64,000 bases of DNA, from the NCBI GenBank assembly GCA_937127245.1, contig CAKZLU010000002.1, positions 62,001 through 126,000 on the forward strand, given 5' to 3'. Source of the stretch: an uncultured Actinomycetes bacterium. Lineage in GTDB: Bacteria; Actinomycetota; Geothermincolia; Fen-727; JACVIW01. This document shows, one piece after another, positions 17,559 through 26,377 of this stretch (positions are counted from its first letter, which is position 1; every line of letters starts with the position of its first letter). The position numbers were made by a program, and so were the translations under genes. The notes beneath the pieces were generated by a model. That model did no database searches. It saw only the letters and a program-made list of their open reading frames with translations, and had not been told where the DNA came from.

Positions 17559-18440
17559 GTGGTTGAGGGGATTTCTTTCGAGTATGTTCGGGTAAACGGT
17601 ATCAAGATCCACTGTGCGTTCTCAGGGGAAGGAAAACCTGTTATTTTCCTGCACGGCTTCCCTGAATGCTGGTACTCCTGGAGGCATCAGATAAGTGCTC
17701 TCTCCGGGCGTTTCCTCGCTATTGCCCCCGATATGAGGGGATATAACTTGAGCGACAAACCATCAGGCGTATCATCATACAGAATCTCCGAACTCACAAG
17801 CGATGTTGTCGGATTAATAAAACATTTCGGTTCGGAAAAAGCTCACATCATTGGTCATGACTGGGGCGGCGCAGTGGCCTGGTCTTTCGCCATGCTTTAC
17901 CCGAAAATGACCGATAAACTTGCCGTACTGAATTGCCCCCATCCAATCGCTTTCATCGAGAATTTGAGAAAGAACCCGAGGCAATTAAGACGTTCGCTGT
18001 ACATGTTTTTCTTCCAGATCCCAAAAATACCCGAGGCTCTTTTTAGAGCTAACGACTACTATCTCATCAGAAGAGTGTTTACCGATTGGGCAATAAACAA
18101 AAGCGCTTTCACCGAGGAAGATATCCGGTTCCTGGCTCAAGCGGCAGCTCGCCCGGGCGCGCTTACAGGCGGGATTAATTATTATCGGGCGATGTTTAGA
18201 GATAAATCGAATATTCAGCTTCTCCTTGCGAGCAAGCGCGGCGAATTCCCGGTTGTAAATTCCCCTACCCTCATAATATGGGCAGAGAGAGACAAAGCCC
18301 TGGGCAAGGAGCTGACTTATGGAATGGAAAAGTACGTGAGGGGCGACCTGAGAACCAGATACATCCCGAATTGCAGCCACTGGGTACAGCAGGAGCAGCC
18401 TGTCCTGGTAAATGAGATGCTGCTCGATTTCCTCGAATGA
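17559..18440 (+). CDS. Alpha/beta hydrolase, epoxide hydrolase-like
   Basis: A 293-residue enzyme from GTG 17559, chosen because GGAGGT lies six bases upstream; an ATG at 17517 is weaker. It has the oxyanion HGFPE motif, RGYNLSDKP, and the nucleophile elbow GHDWGG with Asp101. That aspartate is the nucleophile type of epoxide hydrolases and haloalkane dehalogenases. The catalytic histidine sits in NCSHWVQQEQP. HGFPE and the following WYSWRHQI favour an epoxide hydrolase. The stop overlaps the lipoprotein start by four bases (ATGA), so the two are coupled. Confidence 0.85.
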   Translation: MVEGISFEYVRVNGIKIHCAFSGEGKPVIFLHGFPECWYSWRHQISALSGRFLAIAPDMRGYNLSDKPSGVSSYRISELTSDVVGLIKHFGSEKAHIIGHDWGGAVAWSFAMLYPKMTDKLAVLNCPHPIAFIENLRKNPRQLRRSLYMFFFQIPKIPEALFRANDYYLIRRVFTDWAINKSAFTEEDIRFLAQAAARPGALTGGINYYRAMFRDKSNIQLLLASKRGEFPVVNSPTLIIWAERDKALGKELTYGMEKYVRGDLRTRYIPNCSHWVQQEQPVLVNEMLLDFLE

Positions 18441-18937
18441 AAGGAATGCCCAACAAGTTGAAAATAAGGAAATTTCTAACCTTCTTATTATTATGCATCC
18501 TTTGTGTCGGCGTGCTTGGTTGCAAAGGAACCAAAAGTGGCGACACCTCCCGCCGACCCGCTTTTTCCGTGGTCACCGCTGATGGAGTTAGGGTTTCGCT
18601 TAGTATAAATGCTCGTCTAATAAACAAGAATTACCCGGTAGGTGTTTGCCTGTCTGTCACAAACTTGAGAAAAAAGAATCTGCGGCTGGTTTCAAACAGC
18701 GCTCAATTATTTGAATTCACAATATATCTGAAAAAGGGCACTCGGGTGTGGCGCTGGTCGGACGGCAAATTCTTCGCCCAAGTGGTCACCGAGATAAAAT
18801 TCGCTCCCGGCGAGACCAGAAACTACAGGATATCCCTTTCCGCCAAAAAGCTGGAACCAGGCGAGTACGTTTTAGAGGGTGTTTTCACGCCGTTAGCCAA
18901 CTTAAAACCAAGGGTTGGGTTTTCCGTTACCGAATGA
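18437..18937 (+). CDS. Lipoprotein with BsuPI-like (intracellular proteinase inhibitor) domain
   Basis: The 166-residue protein has a basic N-terminus, a hydrophobic stretch and a lipobox GVLGC, so it should be exported and lipidated. The mature part is one small beta-sandwich region with VTNLRKKNLRLVSNSAQLFEF and FAPGETRNYRISL. Those features recall the BsuPI/IPI domain, which is related to DUF4426-like Ig folds. Function is unknown. It is translationally coupled to the upstream hydrolase and converges with an acyl-CoA dehydrogenase gene 24 bases away. Confidence 0.65.
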   Translation: MKGMPNKLKIRKFLTFLLLCILCVGVLGCKGTKSGDTSRRPAFSVVTADGVRVSLSINARLINKNYPVGVCLSVTNLRKKNLRLVSNSAQLFEFTIYLKKGTRVWRWSDGKFFAQVVTEIKFAPGETRNYRISLSAKKLEPGEYVLEGVFTPLANLKPRVGFSVTE

Positions 18938-18961
18938 TTCACTCTCTTGTAGCCCCTATTT

Positions 18962-20086
18962 TTAAGAGAGGTACATCTTTTTGCCTTCCTTGAAGAGAAG
19001 ACCTTCATTTACTAAAACCAGTTTTATATCGTTTAAAATGACGTTTAGAGGAAATTTAACTTCGATACTGTGCAAAGAGGCGAACTCCTCAAGCCAGTAT
19101 GCCCATTTCGCGTATGACATCCCGAGATAGATTAGAAGCCCGAGGGAGTCTTTCCACTCTATATAGCTTGAGAAAGCTTTCTTTGTAAGTTCAACTGTAA
19201 GATGTCTGTAGGCTTCAATAGCCGAAAGATGATGGATCCACGACCCCGCTTCCGGACCCTCAAGTCGCAATCCCTCGTATTTCTGCCTGAAACGGTTGGA
19301 GATCTCTCCGACGGCGCCCTGAAATAATCCACACAAAGCTGACAGGACTAAAGCTCTTTCCCGAGCAAAAGCTGTACGGCTGGCCTCAGAGTGTCCTTTC
19401 CCTATCTTTCCCAGAACGGCTGTGTCAGGGACTTCCAGATCTTCAAACTCAATCGTTGCGTGGGGCGATGTTCGCAAAAAGTTCAGGTCCATCCGCTCTA
19501 TCTTAACCCCGGGAGAACTTGTCTCCACCAGAAATGTCGTCAACTCTTTTATATTTCCCTCTCCTCCGCCGGTGACAGCAAGCGTCACAAGCACGTCGGC
19601 AACCGGGCCACCTGTCACGTAGATCTTCTTTCCGTTAATCCGGTATCCCTCCCCGTATCGCTTTGCGGTGGTTCGCATTCCACCCGGGTGAGCCCGTGTC
19701 TCAGGTTCAGAAAAAGCGGCAGCGCCGACAAGTTCACCGTACACCAATCCTGGAATATATTTCTCCTTCTGCTCTTCGGTACCGAAATCCTCAATTGACT
19801 TGACGCAGAGGCATAAATGGGTTATCCAGGAAAGGGTCACTCCCAAGTCAAGACCGTGTTCGGTGAATTCTCTCAAAGCGATTGTCAAATCCTCAGGGCT
19901 GCCTTCGTTGCCACCGTATTCTTTGCTTACGGTAAATCCAAAAAAACCTGCACTGCCCATCTTGCGCCAGAGGTCGCGCGAGAAGACCCCGTCGGAATAC
20001 CTTCTTTCCAGAGTTGGAAAGACTTCTTCCTTAGCCAGACCGATTACCGCCTCGGTATTCACTCCGCTCAAGAGCCACTCCTCCAC
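18962..20086 (-). CDS. Acyl-CoA dehydrogenase family protein
   Basis: A flavoprotein of 374 residues with the family layout: N-terminal helices (LWRKMGSAGFFGFTVSKEYGG), the middle beta domain (AAAFSEPETRAHPGG and GYRINGKKIYVTGGPVADVLV), and a C-terminal helical bundle. The usual AMTEP is AFSEP here. I could not locate a clear catalytic glutamate in the C-terminal half, so activity on acyl-CoA is not certain. The start is GTG 20086. It is the last gene of the glycyl radical enzyme cluster, 38 bases after the split-barrel protein, which suggests it acts on a product of that pathway. Confidence 0.8.
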   Translation of the reverse strand: MEEWLLSGVNTEAVIGLAKEEVFPTLERRYSDGVFSRDLWRKMGSAGFFGFTVSKEYGGNEGSPEDLTIALREFTEHGLDLGVTLSWITHLCLCVKSIEDFGTEEQKEKYIPGLVYGELVGAAAFSEPETRAHPGGMRTTAKRYGEGYRINGKKIYVTGGPVADVLVTLAVTGGGEGNIKELTTFLVETSSPGVKIERMDLNFLRTSPHATIEFEDLEVPDTAVLGKIGKGHSEASRTAFARERALVLSALCGLFQGAVGEISNRFRQKYEGLRLEGPEAGSWIHHLSAIEAYRHLTVELTKKAFSSYIEWKDSLGLLIYLGMSYAKWAYWLEEFASLHSIEVKFPLNVILNDIKLVLVNEGLLFKEGKKMYLS

Positions 20087-20124
20087 AACAGTGTTCGCAC
20101 CTTTTTAAAGAAAAGACTTGCCTT

Positions 20125-20964
20125 TCAAATTATCCTTTCCCCGCAAAGAGGGGGCATTGACGAATAAAGCTCAGACACCTCCACGATGCCAAATTTCCAA
20201 CCGCCTATGTTTTTTATTGCCACAAGTTCACCTTTTACCTGGTATGTAAGTAAATCCAGGGTCAAAACGTTCATCGCCGCAGGCACGGGGACTGGGAAAT
20301 TGAGTATCTCCTCATTGTAATCGGCTACCTTGAACACGATTCGAGAATGTCCCGCGAAGCGCGTGCTCATGGCCGGGAAGACAGCCGGCTTTCCGTCTAC
20401 CCCGGGAACCGCAATCACTTTAATCGTCATTATACTGTTGAACTTCTCTTTGACCGGCTGAGGAAACGCCTTGTCCGAGGCTTGACCGCTTAACAGTCTC
20501 TTTGAAATAAGCAGTGAAGCGTAGTCAGTCGCAAGGGAGAGGTATGTGAGTTTAGAGGGAAGAGCGGCTATCTTTTCAACCTCAACCACAGCGACGTTGT
20601 GGATACCCGCGTAAGCGTTGTATCTGAAGAAGGGAATGCTGTTTATTTTTTCCACAAAAGGGCCTGACTGCGTCCAGTACTTTACGCTTCCCTCGTAGCC
20701 TGCCATTTCGAGTTTCTCTGTAATGGCCACACTTGCAACGCTAGGATTGGATTTCAGGTTCTCAAGAGTTTTGACCATCATAAACTCGCCAAAGATAAAC
20801 GTTCCCTCATCACCCGGGAGTTGGCTCACTATTAGGGCAACATTCGGCACCCCGTCTTTTGAAAGCGTTGCGAGAAATTTTGCCGCTCTCTCCTCCTCAT
20901 AAACGCTTTTAACGCCTTCGGGAATCGATACGGCCGCCACTTTCGAGTCTATGCCTGTCTCCAT
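20125..20964 (-). CDS. Pyridoxamine 5'-phosphate oxidase-like FMN-binding protein
   Basis: The protein is 279 residues from ATG 20964, which has GGAG nine bases upstream. The N-terminal half looks like a split-barrel flavin reductase/PNPOx fold: VYEEERAAKFLATLSKDGVP, FIFGEFMMVKTLENLKSNP and an AITEKLEMAGYEGSVKYW core. The C-terminal half is unassigned. It lies between the glycyl radical activase and the acyl-CoA dehydrogenase, and may serve as a flavin-dependent reductase or electron carrier in that pathway; this is inferred from position. Confidence 0.6.
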   Translation of the reverse strand: METGIDSKVAAVSIPEGVKSVYEEERAAKFLATLSKDGVPNVALIVSQLPGDEGTFIFGEFMMVKTLENLKSNPSVASVAITEKLEMAGYEGSVKYWTQSGPFVEKINSIPFFRYNAYAGIHNVAVVEVEKIAALPSKLTYLSLATDYASLLISKRLLSGQASDKAFPQPVKEKFNSIMTIKVIAVPGVDGKPAVFPAMSTRFAGHSRIVFKVADYNEEILNFPVPVPAAMNVLTLDLLTYQVKGELVAIKNIGGWKFGIVEVSELYSSMPPLCGERII

Positions 20965-20986
20965 CTCCACAGTCTCCTTTAAAAAT

Positions 20987-21976
20987 CTAATCTTTCATTC
21001 TTGCTCTTGTGGGTCCTGACCAGTGAACATCAACGCCAGAGTGCTTCCTTGCTAAAGCGACAAGCTCCTCCATGACAGACGAATCAAGTGAAGCCACCCC
21101 TTTGAGTTTCCACTCCAGGTCAAGCCGGTCGTATTTTGACTCGCAGGCGTTGTTAAAGGCGAGCAGGTCCCATCTCTCGACAAACCCCATTTCCTCTTTA
21201 ACAAAATGTCCCAGGTCGGCTATGTTCTCAGACTCATCGGTATAACCAGGTATTATCGGTGTCCTTATCCAGGTTCGTTTCCTGCTATCAGCCAGGTATC
21301 GGGCATTATTAAGTATCGGTTTCAGGGATACCCCGGTATATTCCAGGTGTTTTTCATCATCCATTGTTTTCAAATCGAGAAGCACCATATCAGAGGCATC
21401 GGCAAGCGTTTTAAAAACGTCAGCTGAACAGTATGCGGAGGTGTCCAATGCGGTGTGCATTTTGGAATCTTTACATAACAAAAGCAGTTCCAGCACGAAA
21501 TCAGGTTGCACCGCAGGTTCGCCGCCAGAGACAGTTACGCCACCGTTTGAGTTCTTGTAAAAAACCTCATCACGCTTAACCTCTTCCAATACCTCTAAAG
21601 TGGACAAAACTTTTCCAACCAACTCGAGCGCCCCAGAAGGGCAGGCTACCACGCACAATCCGCATGAGTCGCATACCGACCTGTCTATGACCATCCCTCC
21701 GGGTCTCAAATCGAGAGCGCTTTTTGGACACGCTTCAACACATTCCATATCGCCTATGCACCTGACGTCAAACCACATTAGTTGCGGTTCTCTCTTGATT
21801 CCTTCAGGATTATGACACCACACGCAACGAAGAGGGCATCCCTTCATGAAAACGGTTGTCCTTATGCCTGGACCATCGTCAATCGAGAACCTCTGTATGT
21901 TAAAGATCGTTCCTTTTTGAGGAGCATTGCCGGCCAGAATTTCACAAGCAATGCGATTCTCGGGCGATGATTTCAT
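20987..21976 (-). CDS. Glycyl-radical enzyme activating enzyme (radical SAM, two extra 4Fe-4S clusters)
   Basis: PflA-like activase, 329 residues. After FSIDDGPGIRTTVFMKGCPL comes the radical-SAM CVWCHNP cluster motif. Then follows an inserted ferredoxin-like domain with CIGDMECVEACP and CDSCGLCVVACP that binds two further 4Fe-4S clusters, typical of activases for non-PFL glycyl radical enzymes. GGVTVSGGEP binds SAM. It abstracts hydrogen from the partner glycine to install the radical. ATG 21976 has AAGGAG eight bases upstream and overlaps the end of the glycyl radical enzyme gene by 35 bases. Confidence 0.93.
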   Translation of the reverse strand: MKSSPENRIACEILAGNAPQKGTIFNIQRFSIDDGPGIRTTVFMKGCPLRCVWCHNPEGIKREPQLMWFDVRCIGDMECVEACPKSALDLRPGGMVIDRSVCDSCGLCVVACPSGALELVGKVLSTLEVLEEVKRDEVFYKNSNGGVTVSGGEPAVQPDFVLELLLLCKDSKMHTALDTSAYCSADVFKTLADASDMVLLDLKTMDDEKHLEYTGVSLKPILNNARYLADSRKRTWIRTPIIPGYTDESENIADLGHFVKEEMGFVERWDLLAFNNACESKYDRLDLEWKLKGVASLDSSVMEELVALARKHSGVDVHWSGPTRARMKD

Positions 21977-24338
21977 CCTGTATCTCCTTGCCGAGCATCA
22001 CAAAATAGGCGTTGTAACCTGTTACCCTTACAAGAAGATTTTGATAATCAGAAGGGTTTTGCTGAGCCATTCTCAATGTTTGCGGGTCTATCATGTTTAT
22101 CTGAATGGCAGTGCCGCCTTTCTCGCAATAACTTCTTAAGTAGGACATCAATTTCTCTATCCTTCCACTGCCCCTGAATAGCGAGGGATTAAACGAAATT
22201 GTGTGTGAATCGCCGTTCGGTGCGCTCTCAAGACCAAGTTTGCTAATGGAAAGGGCTATCGCGGTGGGTCCCTTCTTGTCCGTTCCATCAACCGGACAAA
22301 TGCCGTTTGAGAGAAACCTCCCACGTTTTCTCCCATCCGGAGTCGCAGCGGTCAGGGGGGCGTAGGCAATCCAGTAATTCCATGACAGATATCCTCCCCT
22401 GTATCTACGTCCTGTGGGGGTTTTATGCTTGAACACTTCTTCCGTCCACAACCTTGAAAGATAACGCGCCATCTCATCAGCGTAGTCGTCATCGTTCCCG
22501 TACTTCGGCGCTTTATTTATGAGTATCTGCCTTATCTTTTCATGACCTTCAAAGTTATCCTTGATTGCGGATATTAACTCTGCCATGCTCAGGACGCGGT
22601 CCTCGAAAATCAGTTTCTTGATCGCGATGAGTGAGTCAACGGCAGTGGCGAACGCCACCCCTTCGACCGTCACGTAATTATGCTCGCATCCCCCGGCAGT
22701 CACGTCCCTGCCAGATTCAGCACAACCCCTGACAATTGATGAGAGGTAGGGGGTTGGCTCAAGACTTGACCGGAGCGTGTCGCAGAAGTTATAGAATTCA
22801 ATAAATCTCATCAAAAGCGACTTCAGCTGCGTCTCAAAGCCTGTCTTGAAATCTTCCCATGTTTCGAAATTAGTCGGGTCACCTGTCCGTGGTCCCAACC
22901 TGTCACCGGTTTCAAGGTCCTTTCCGTCAAAGAGCGTCAATTCAACAGCCTTTGCGAGGTTAACATTTACGTCAACCGTTCCGCTCCTGTCATTGCCCTG
23001 AAGTGTATTTTCAAGGCAACCGACCGGGGCATAGTCCCAAAGCGCATCCTCCGGAAGACCCTGCCACCTGAGACCCTCGATAGACTGCTCGTCAAAATTG
23101 ATAAGAAAAGGTGAACCCTGCGCTTTTGCCACCATTTCACACACTCTTGTCAAGAGATCATCCGGTGTATTCTTATGGAGACGGACATTGGGCTTCGGCT
23201 CAAGCAAGTTCATCTCCTCTATCACCTCGAGGATCAGCCAGGTAAGCTCATTGGACGCGTCTTCGCCTTCAGGTCCAATCCCACCTATTGTTACGAGTTG
23301 CCCGTACCCGCTGGTGATGCCCTTGTTCCTTCCAACCCTGTAGATGAAATCGTAAGCGTAGTTGGGTTTAATCCAGAAACATTCTAAAAGCTCCTTGGCG
23401 TAATCGCGTGATACGCTCCCCTCTATGACATCCTTCTTGTAATAAGGATAGAGGTACTGGTCAATCCTTCCGGGAGAGAGCCCAGGACCCGGGTATGACT
23501 CCTGGACCATCACCAGCATATGCGTAAACCATAGTGATTGCACAGCCTCATGAAAACTTTCCGCGGGCTCCCACGGGACTTTCCTGCATATCCTTGCTAT
23601 CTCTTTCAACTCTTGTGATCTTTCCTCGACGCTGCATTCTTTGGCCATCCTCTCCGCCTCAACGGCGTACCTTTCAGCAAAATCCCTTGTCGCCTCACAG
23701 CATATGATCAAAGCCTCCAGAAAATCCCTGTGCTGATGATTTTCCGCTTTTTCCTTGAGCTTTTTGAAATACTCAACAAGTCCCTTAAACCCGATCTTTA
23801 AAACTCGCGGGTAATCAGGAATGATGTGTCCCGGTGTAGCTCCAGCGTTCCCCATTCCGTGAGAATTCAAAAAATCCATTTCCTTAAGCCATCTCTTGGT
23901 AAGCTTCTTCCATCTCTTTGCTTCCTTTTCGTTGTGCAACCGCGACAGGGCAGTATTAAAATAGCTTCCCACGATAAGTTCTCCGTCAAGGATCTTTACC
24001 GGAAGATATTTTGTGACCACTTCACTGAAGAAAATAGCGACCCGTACAATGTGAGGTTTCTCCCAGAAGCCTTCGGGAAGTTCAACCTTTTTTGCGGCAA
24101 GAAGCAGTGTTTCCATAAAAGCCTTATGAAACGGCAGGAGATCAGGAACCACACCCCAGGCGTTAGGAGACCAAACCGTATCCCATTTCGCACCTGTTGT
24201 GAATGGCATTATTTCGTTTTTGAAGTAGTCCCGCTTTTCTATGTTGAAATATTCATCCCTCAGTCGCAAAACTCTCCCGGAGAGTTTTGAGGAGGGACCC
24301 CACAGTTCATCCTGCTTAAGAGCGATATCGAGTTCCAT
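21942..24338 (-). CDS. Glycyl radical enzyme (PFL/diol dehydratase superfamily), unassigned subtype
   Basis: A large anaerobic radical enzyme of 798 residues from ATG 24338, which has GGAGGT upstream; a GTG at 24350 lies inside that ribosome site. GHIIPDYPRVLKIGFKGL near residue 165 is the superfamily N-terminal motif. The active-site cysteine is Cys441 in VGCLENTLQGND, with Glu443 as the likely partner base. The radical-bearing glycine is Gly774 in RVTGYNAYF, 24 residues from the C-terminus. The single Cys before LE excludes pyruvate formate-lyase, which has CC. I cannot assign the substrate; no microcompartment genes are present. It is divergent from a small membrane protein. Confidence 0.88.
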   Translation of the reverse strand: MELDIALKQDELWGPSSKLSGRVLRLRDEYFNIEKRDYFKNEIMPFTTGAKWDTVWSPNAWGVVPDLLPFHKAFMETLLLAAKKVELPEGFWEKPHIVRVAIFFSEVVTKYLPVKILDGELIVGSYFNTALSRLHNEKEAKRWKKLTKRWLKEMDFLNSHGMGNAGATPGHIIPDYPRVLKIGFKGLVEYFKKLKEKAENHQHRDFLEALIICCEATRDFAERYAVEAERMAKECSVEERSQELKEIARICRKVPWEPAESFHEAVQSLWFTHMLVMVQESYPGPGLSPGRIDQYLYPYYKKDVIEGSVSRDYAKELLECFWIKPNYAYDFIYRVGRNKGITSGYGQLVTIGGIGPEGEDASNELTWLILEVIEEMNLLEPKPNVRLHKNTPDDLLTRVCEMVAKAQGSPFLINFDEQSIEGLRWQGLPEDALWDYAPVGCLENTLQGNDRSGTVDVNVNLAKAVELTLFDGKDLETGDRLGPRTGDPTNFETWEDFKTGFETQLKSLLMRFIEFYNFCDTLRSSLEPTPYLSSIVRGCAESGRDVTAGGCEHNYVTVEGVAFATAVDSLIAIKKLIFEDRVLSMAELISAIKDNFEGHEKIRQILINKAPKYGNDDDYADEMARYLSRLWTEEVFKHKTPTGRRYRGGYLSWNYWIAYAPLTAATPDGRKRGRFLSNGICPVDGTDKKGPTAIALSISKLGLESAPNGDSHTISFNPSLFRGSGRIEKLMSYLRSYCEKGGTAIQINMIDPQTLRMAQQNPSDYQNLLVRVTGYNAYFVMLGKEIQDEIIARESHCL

Positions 24339-24532
24339 TCTTACCTCCACTTTTAGCTTTTCTCTATATTTCCTCCTATATATATTACGCTACCCTGAGG
24401 AAAACGTTTATTCTTTTTAAGATTGCCACGCATTAAAGCCTTCAGAATTTGAACAAAAAGCCGGTTGCGTTATTTAATTTAATTACGGTCATTAGGCTCG
24501 TCGGTCAGCGTGAAAGACTTGGAGGAGAGAAA

Positions 24533-24961
24533 ATGGAAAAAGGAAGAAGACCTCTATCCCTGTCCCTGCTTTCGTTTTTTCTGGCGGTAACCGGCATCGC
24601 TACTGCAGCGTTCTGGGTTCTCTTCTTCTCTAAAAAGATTCAAGCAACAGAGACACAACAGGATGAAGCTTTCGAAAGAGCATTTCCCCTTGCCGACTCC
24701 TGGATGATCGCCTGCGCTCTTGTTTCTGCTAAGAACATTTTGAAAATGAACAAAAAAGGCTTTTTTGCCGGCGCGGCGGCGGCAAGCGCATTGATATTTC
24801 TTGGATGCATGGACATCCTTTACTCACTGGAGAACAGGAAATACATTCCCCTTAATAAGGACAGAGCGCAAATGCTTTTCATCCACATCTGGACGATCCT
24901 GCTCGGATCAATCTCAATGAGTCTATTGTGGAAGAAGAGAGATTTGTTCATAAACGATTGA
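24533..24961 (+). CDS. Small integral membrane protein of unknown function
   Basis: The protein is 142 residues from ATG 24533, preceded by GGAGGAG. It has about four hydrophobic segments: LSLLSFFLAVTGIATAAFWV, a stretch around DSWMIACALVSA, GAAAASALIFLGCMD, and LFIHIWTILLGSISMSLLW. I recognise no family. It is divergent from the glycyl radical enzyme, and its 3' end overlaps the end of the convergent prenyltransferase-repeat gene by 14 bases. Confidence 0.6.
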   Translation: MEKGRRPLSLSLLSFFLAVTGIATAAFWVLFFSKKIQATETQQDEAFERAFPLADSWMIACALVSAKNILKMNKKGFFAGAAAASALIFLGCMDILYSLENRKYIPLNKDRAQMLFIHIWTILLGSISMSLLWKKRDLFIND

Positions 24962-26180
24962 GCGGACGATTCGCAATTCTTTTTACGATTAAGACCGATA
25001 TCGAGAGCAAAATAACGTAAGCCATAAAAGCGAAAATGAAATACCAAAAACCGTTTATCCAGGTTTTTGTCTTTACAACAGCGCCACCCTTAAAGAGGCG
25101 CCTCGCTTGGTTCGTTCTCGTTCGAGCACTGGGCAAACCATACTGGCTATCCGCACTTGAATTCTCTTCGTAGTCGAGAGCGCCGATCTCACCCATTTCG
25201 TTTAGCGTTTTCCACCCAGAAACTTTCCCCGAAAGAGAAACATCGGCTGATTTAACACCCAGAGGCAAATGTTTTCCTTCCAGAGCGATGACCGAAAGGG
25301 CGGTTACCGCTACCGGCTGATAATCCTTTGCCTGAGAGTAAAAGAAATGACCGTCATTGGACTGAAGAGACTCAAGATATTTAACGGGACCGGTTCCCTG
25401 GAACTCCCAAGCCTCAGATGAGGGGTCATCCCCTGCAGCGTGTATCGCACGCATTGCGTAGGCGGTTGAGATTGCGTTTGATTTACCATCTTTTCCCGGG
25501 AATCCCCCGTCTTCGGCGATTCTTTCCCTCAAAAAAAGGAGTCCGCGCTTTATTGCAGATTTATCCCCGAACCCGGAACACACAAGTGCTTCGATTGCAA
25601 GAGATGTGCTTATTACCAAATCCCCATTCCTGTCACCCCAGCCACCGTCTTCTCTTTGCTGCTCTGTCAGCCACTCAACGTATCTTCCTGGAACTTCCTT
25701 TCCGCTTGAGGAAAGCGCGATGATTCCCCAGCAATGGTCTTCAAGGTCTTTCCCCAATTTTCCCGATGTTGTCCCAAACGATTTGATGAGCGATACCATA
25801 TTTCTTCCCTCGATGTCTTCAACGTCAACGCCCGCGCACGATAAAGCCACTACGCAAAGGGCAATCTCATCGAGATCGCTGAGAGTTGAGGAGCGAGATA
25901 CTATAAACGAGATTGCCCTGGTTCCTTCAACGAGCAGGGACCCCGCTTTTTCCTTATTTGAAGTCCCGGCTAAAAGAACCCAAGAAGTAAGCCTTTCATC
26001 GGGAGACTCGTTTGGTTCGCAAAACCCGCCTTCTGCGCTCTGCCTGCTCTTAAGATACTCAACAGCCTTATCAAGGCTGTAGGCGCGTAAGGGGGTACTT
26101 AAAAACCAAGTAAGAATTAGGCTGACGATCAGCCCCCTGATGACCTTTCTACCCACCCACTGCTTTATTATTTTCTCCAT
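24948..26180 (-). CDS. Secreted prenyltransferase/squalene-oxidase repeat protein with C-terminal membrane anchor
   Basis: The 410-residue protein begins with a signal peptide (basic start, then a hydrophobic run ending near residue 33). A series of alpha/alpha-barrel repeats follows with the QxxGGW type: SRQSAEGGFCE, EQQREDGGWGDR, ERIAEDGGFPGKDG and ESLQSNDGHFFY. It ends in a transmembrane helix (FWYFIFAFMAYVILL) and a basic tail. The fold matches terpenoid cyclase/protein prenyltransferase toroids, but the catalytic DxDD of cyclases is not visible. An anchored extracytoplasmic binding protein is likely. Confidence 0.75.
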   Translation of the reverse strand: MEKIIKQWVGRKVIRGLIVSLILTWFLSTPLRAYSLDKAVEYLKSRQSAEGGFCEPNESPDERLTSWVLLAGTSNKEKAGSLLVEGTRAISFIVSRSSTLSDLDEIALCVVALSCAGVDVEDIEGRNMVSLIKSFGTTSGKLGKDLEDHCWGIIALSSSGKEVPGRYVEWLTEQQREDGGWGDRNGDLVISTSLAIEALVCSGFGDKSAIKRGLLFLRERIAEDGGFPGKDGKSNAISTAYAMRAIHAAGDDPSSEAWEFQGTGPVKYLESLQSNDGHFFYSQAKDYQPVAVTALSVIALEGKHLPLGVKSADVSLSGKVSGWKTLNEMGEIGALDYEENSSADSQYGLPSARTRTNQARRLFKGGAVVKTKTWINGFWYFIFAFMAYVILLSISVLIVKRIANRPLNRL

Positions 26181-26377
26181 GGAGCTCCCATCCTCGATAA
26201 AGCATGCCTTAAGCAGACATAAATTCTTTACGGAATATAACGGTCTGTGTTCATGAGTAAAGATTTCTTTTTTGGAAAGGATAAATTCAAACTCTCGATC
26301 CCGTTTAGTGAAATTTTTCCCTAAGTTTGCTCATAATCGGAATATATATTATTCAAAAAACCTGCCGGCACTTCCTA

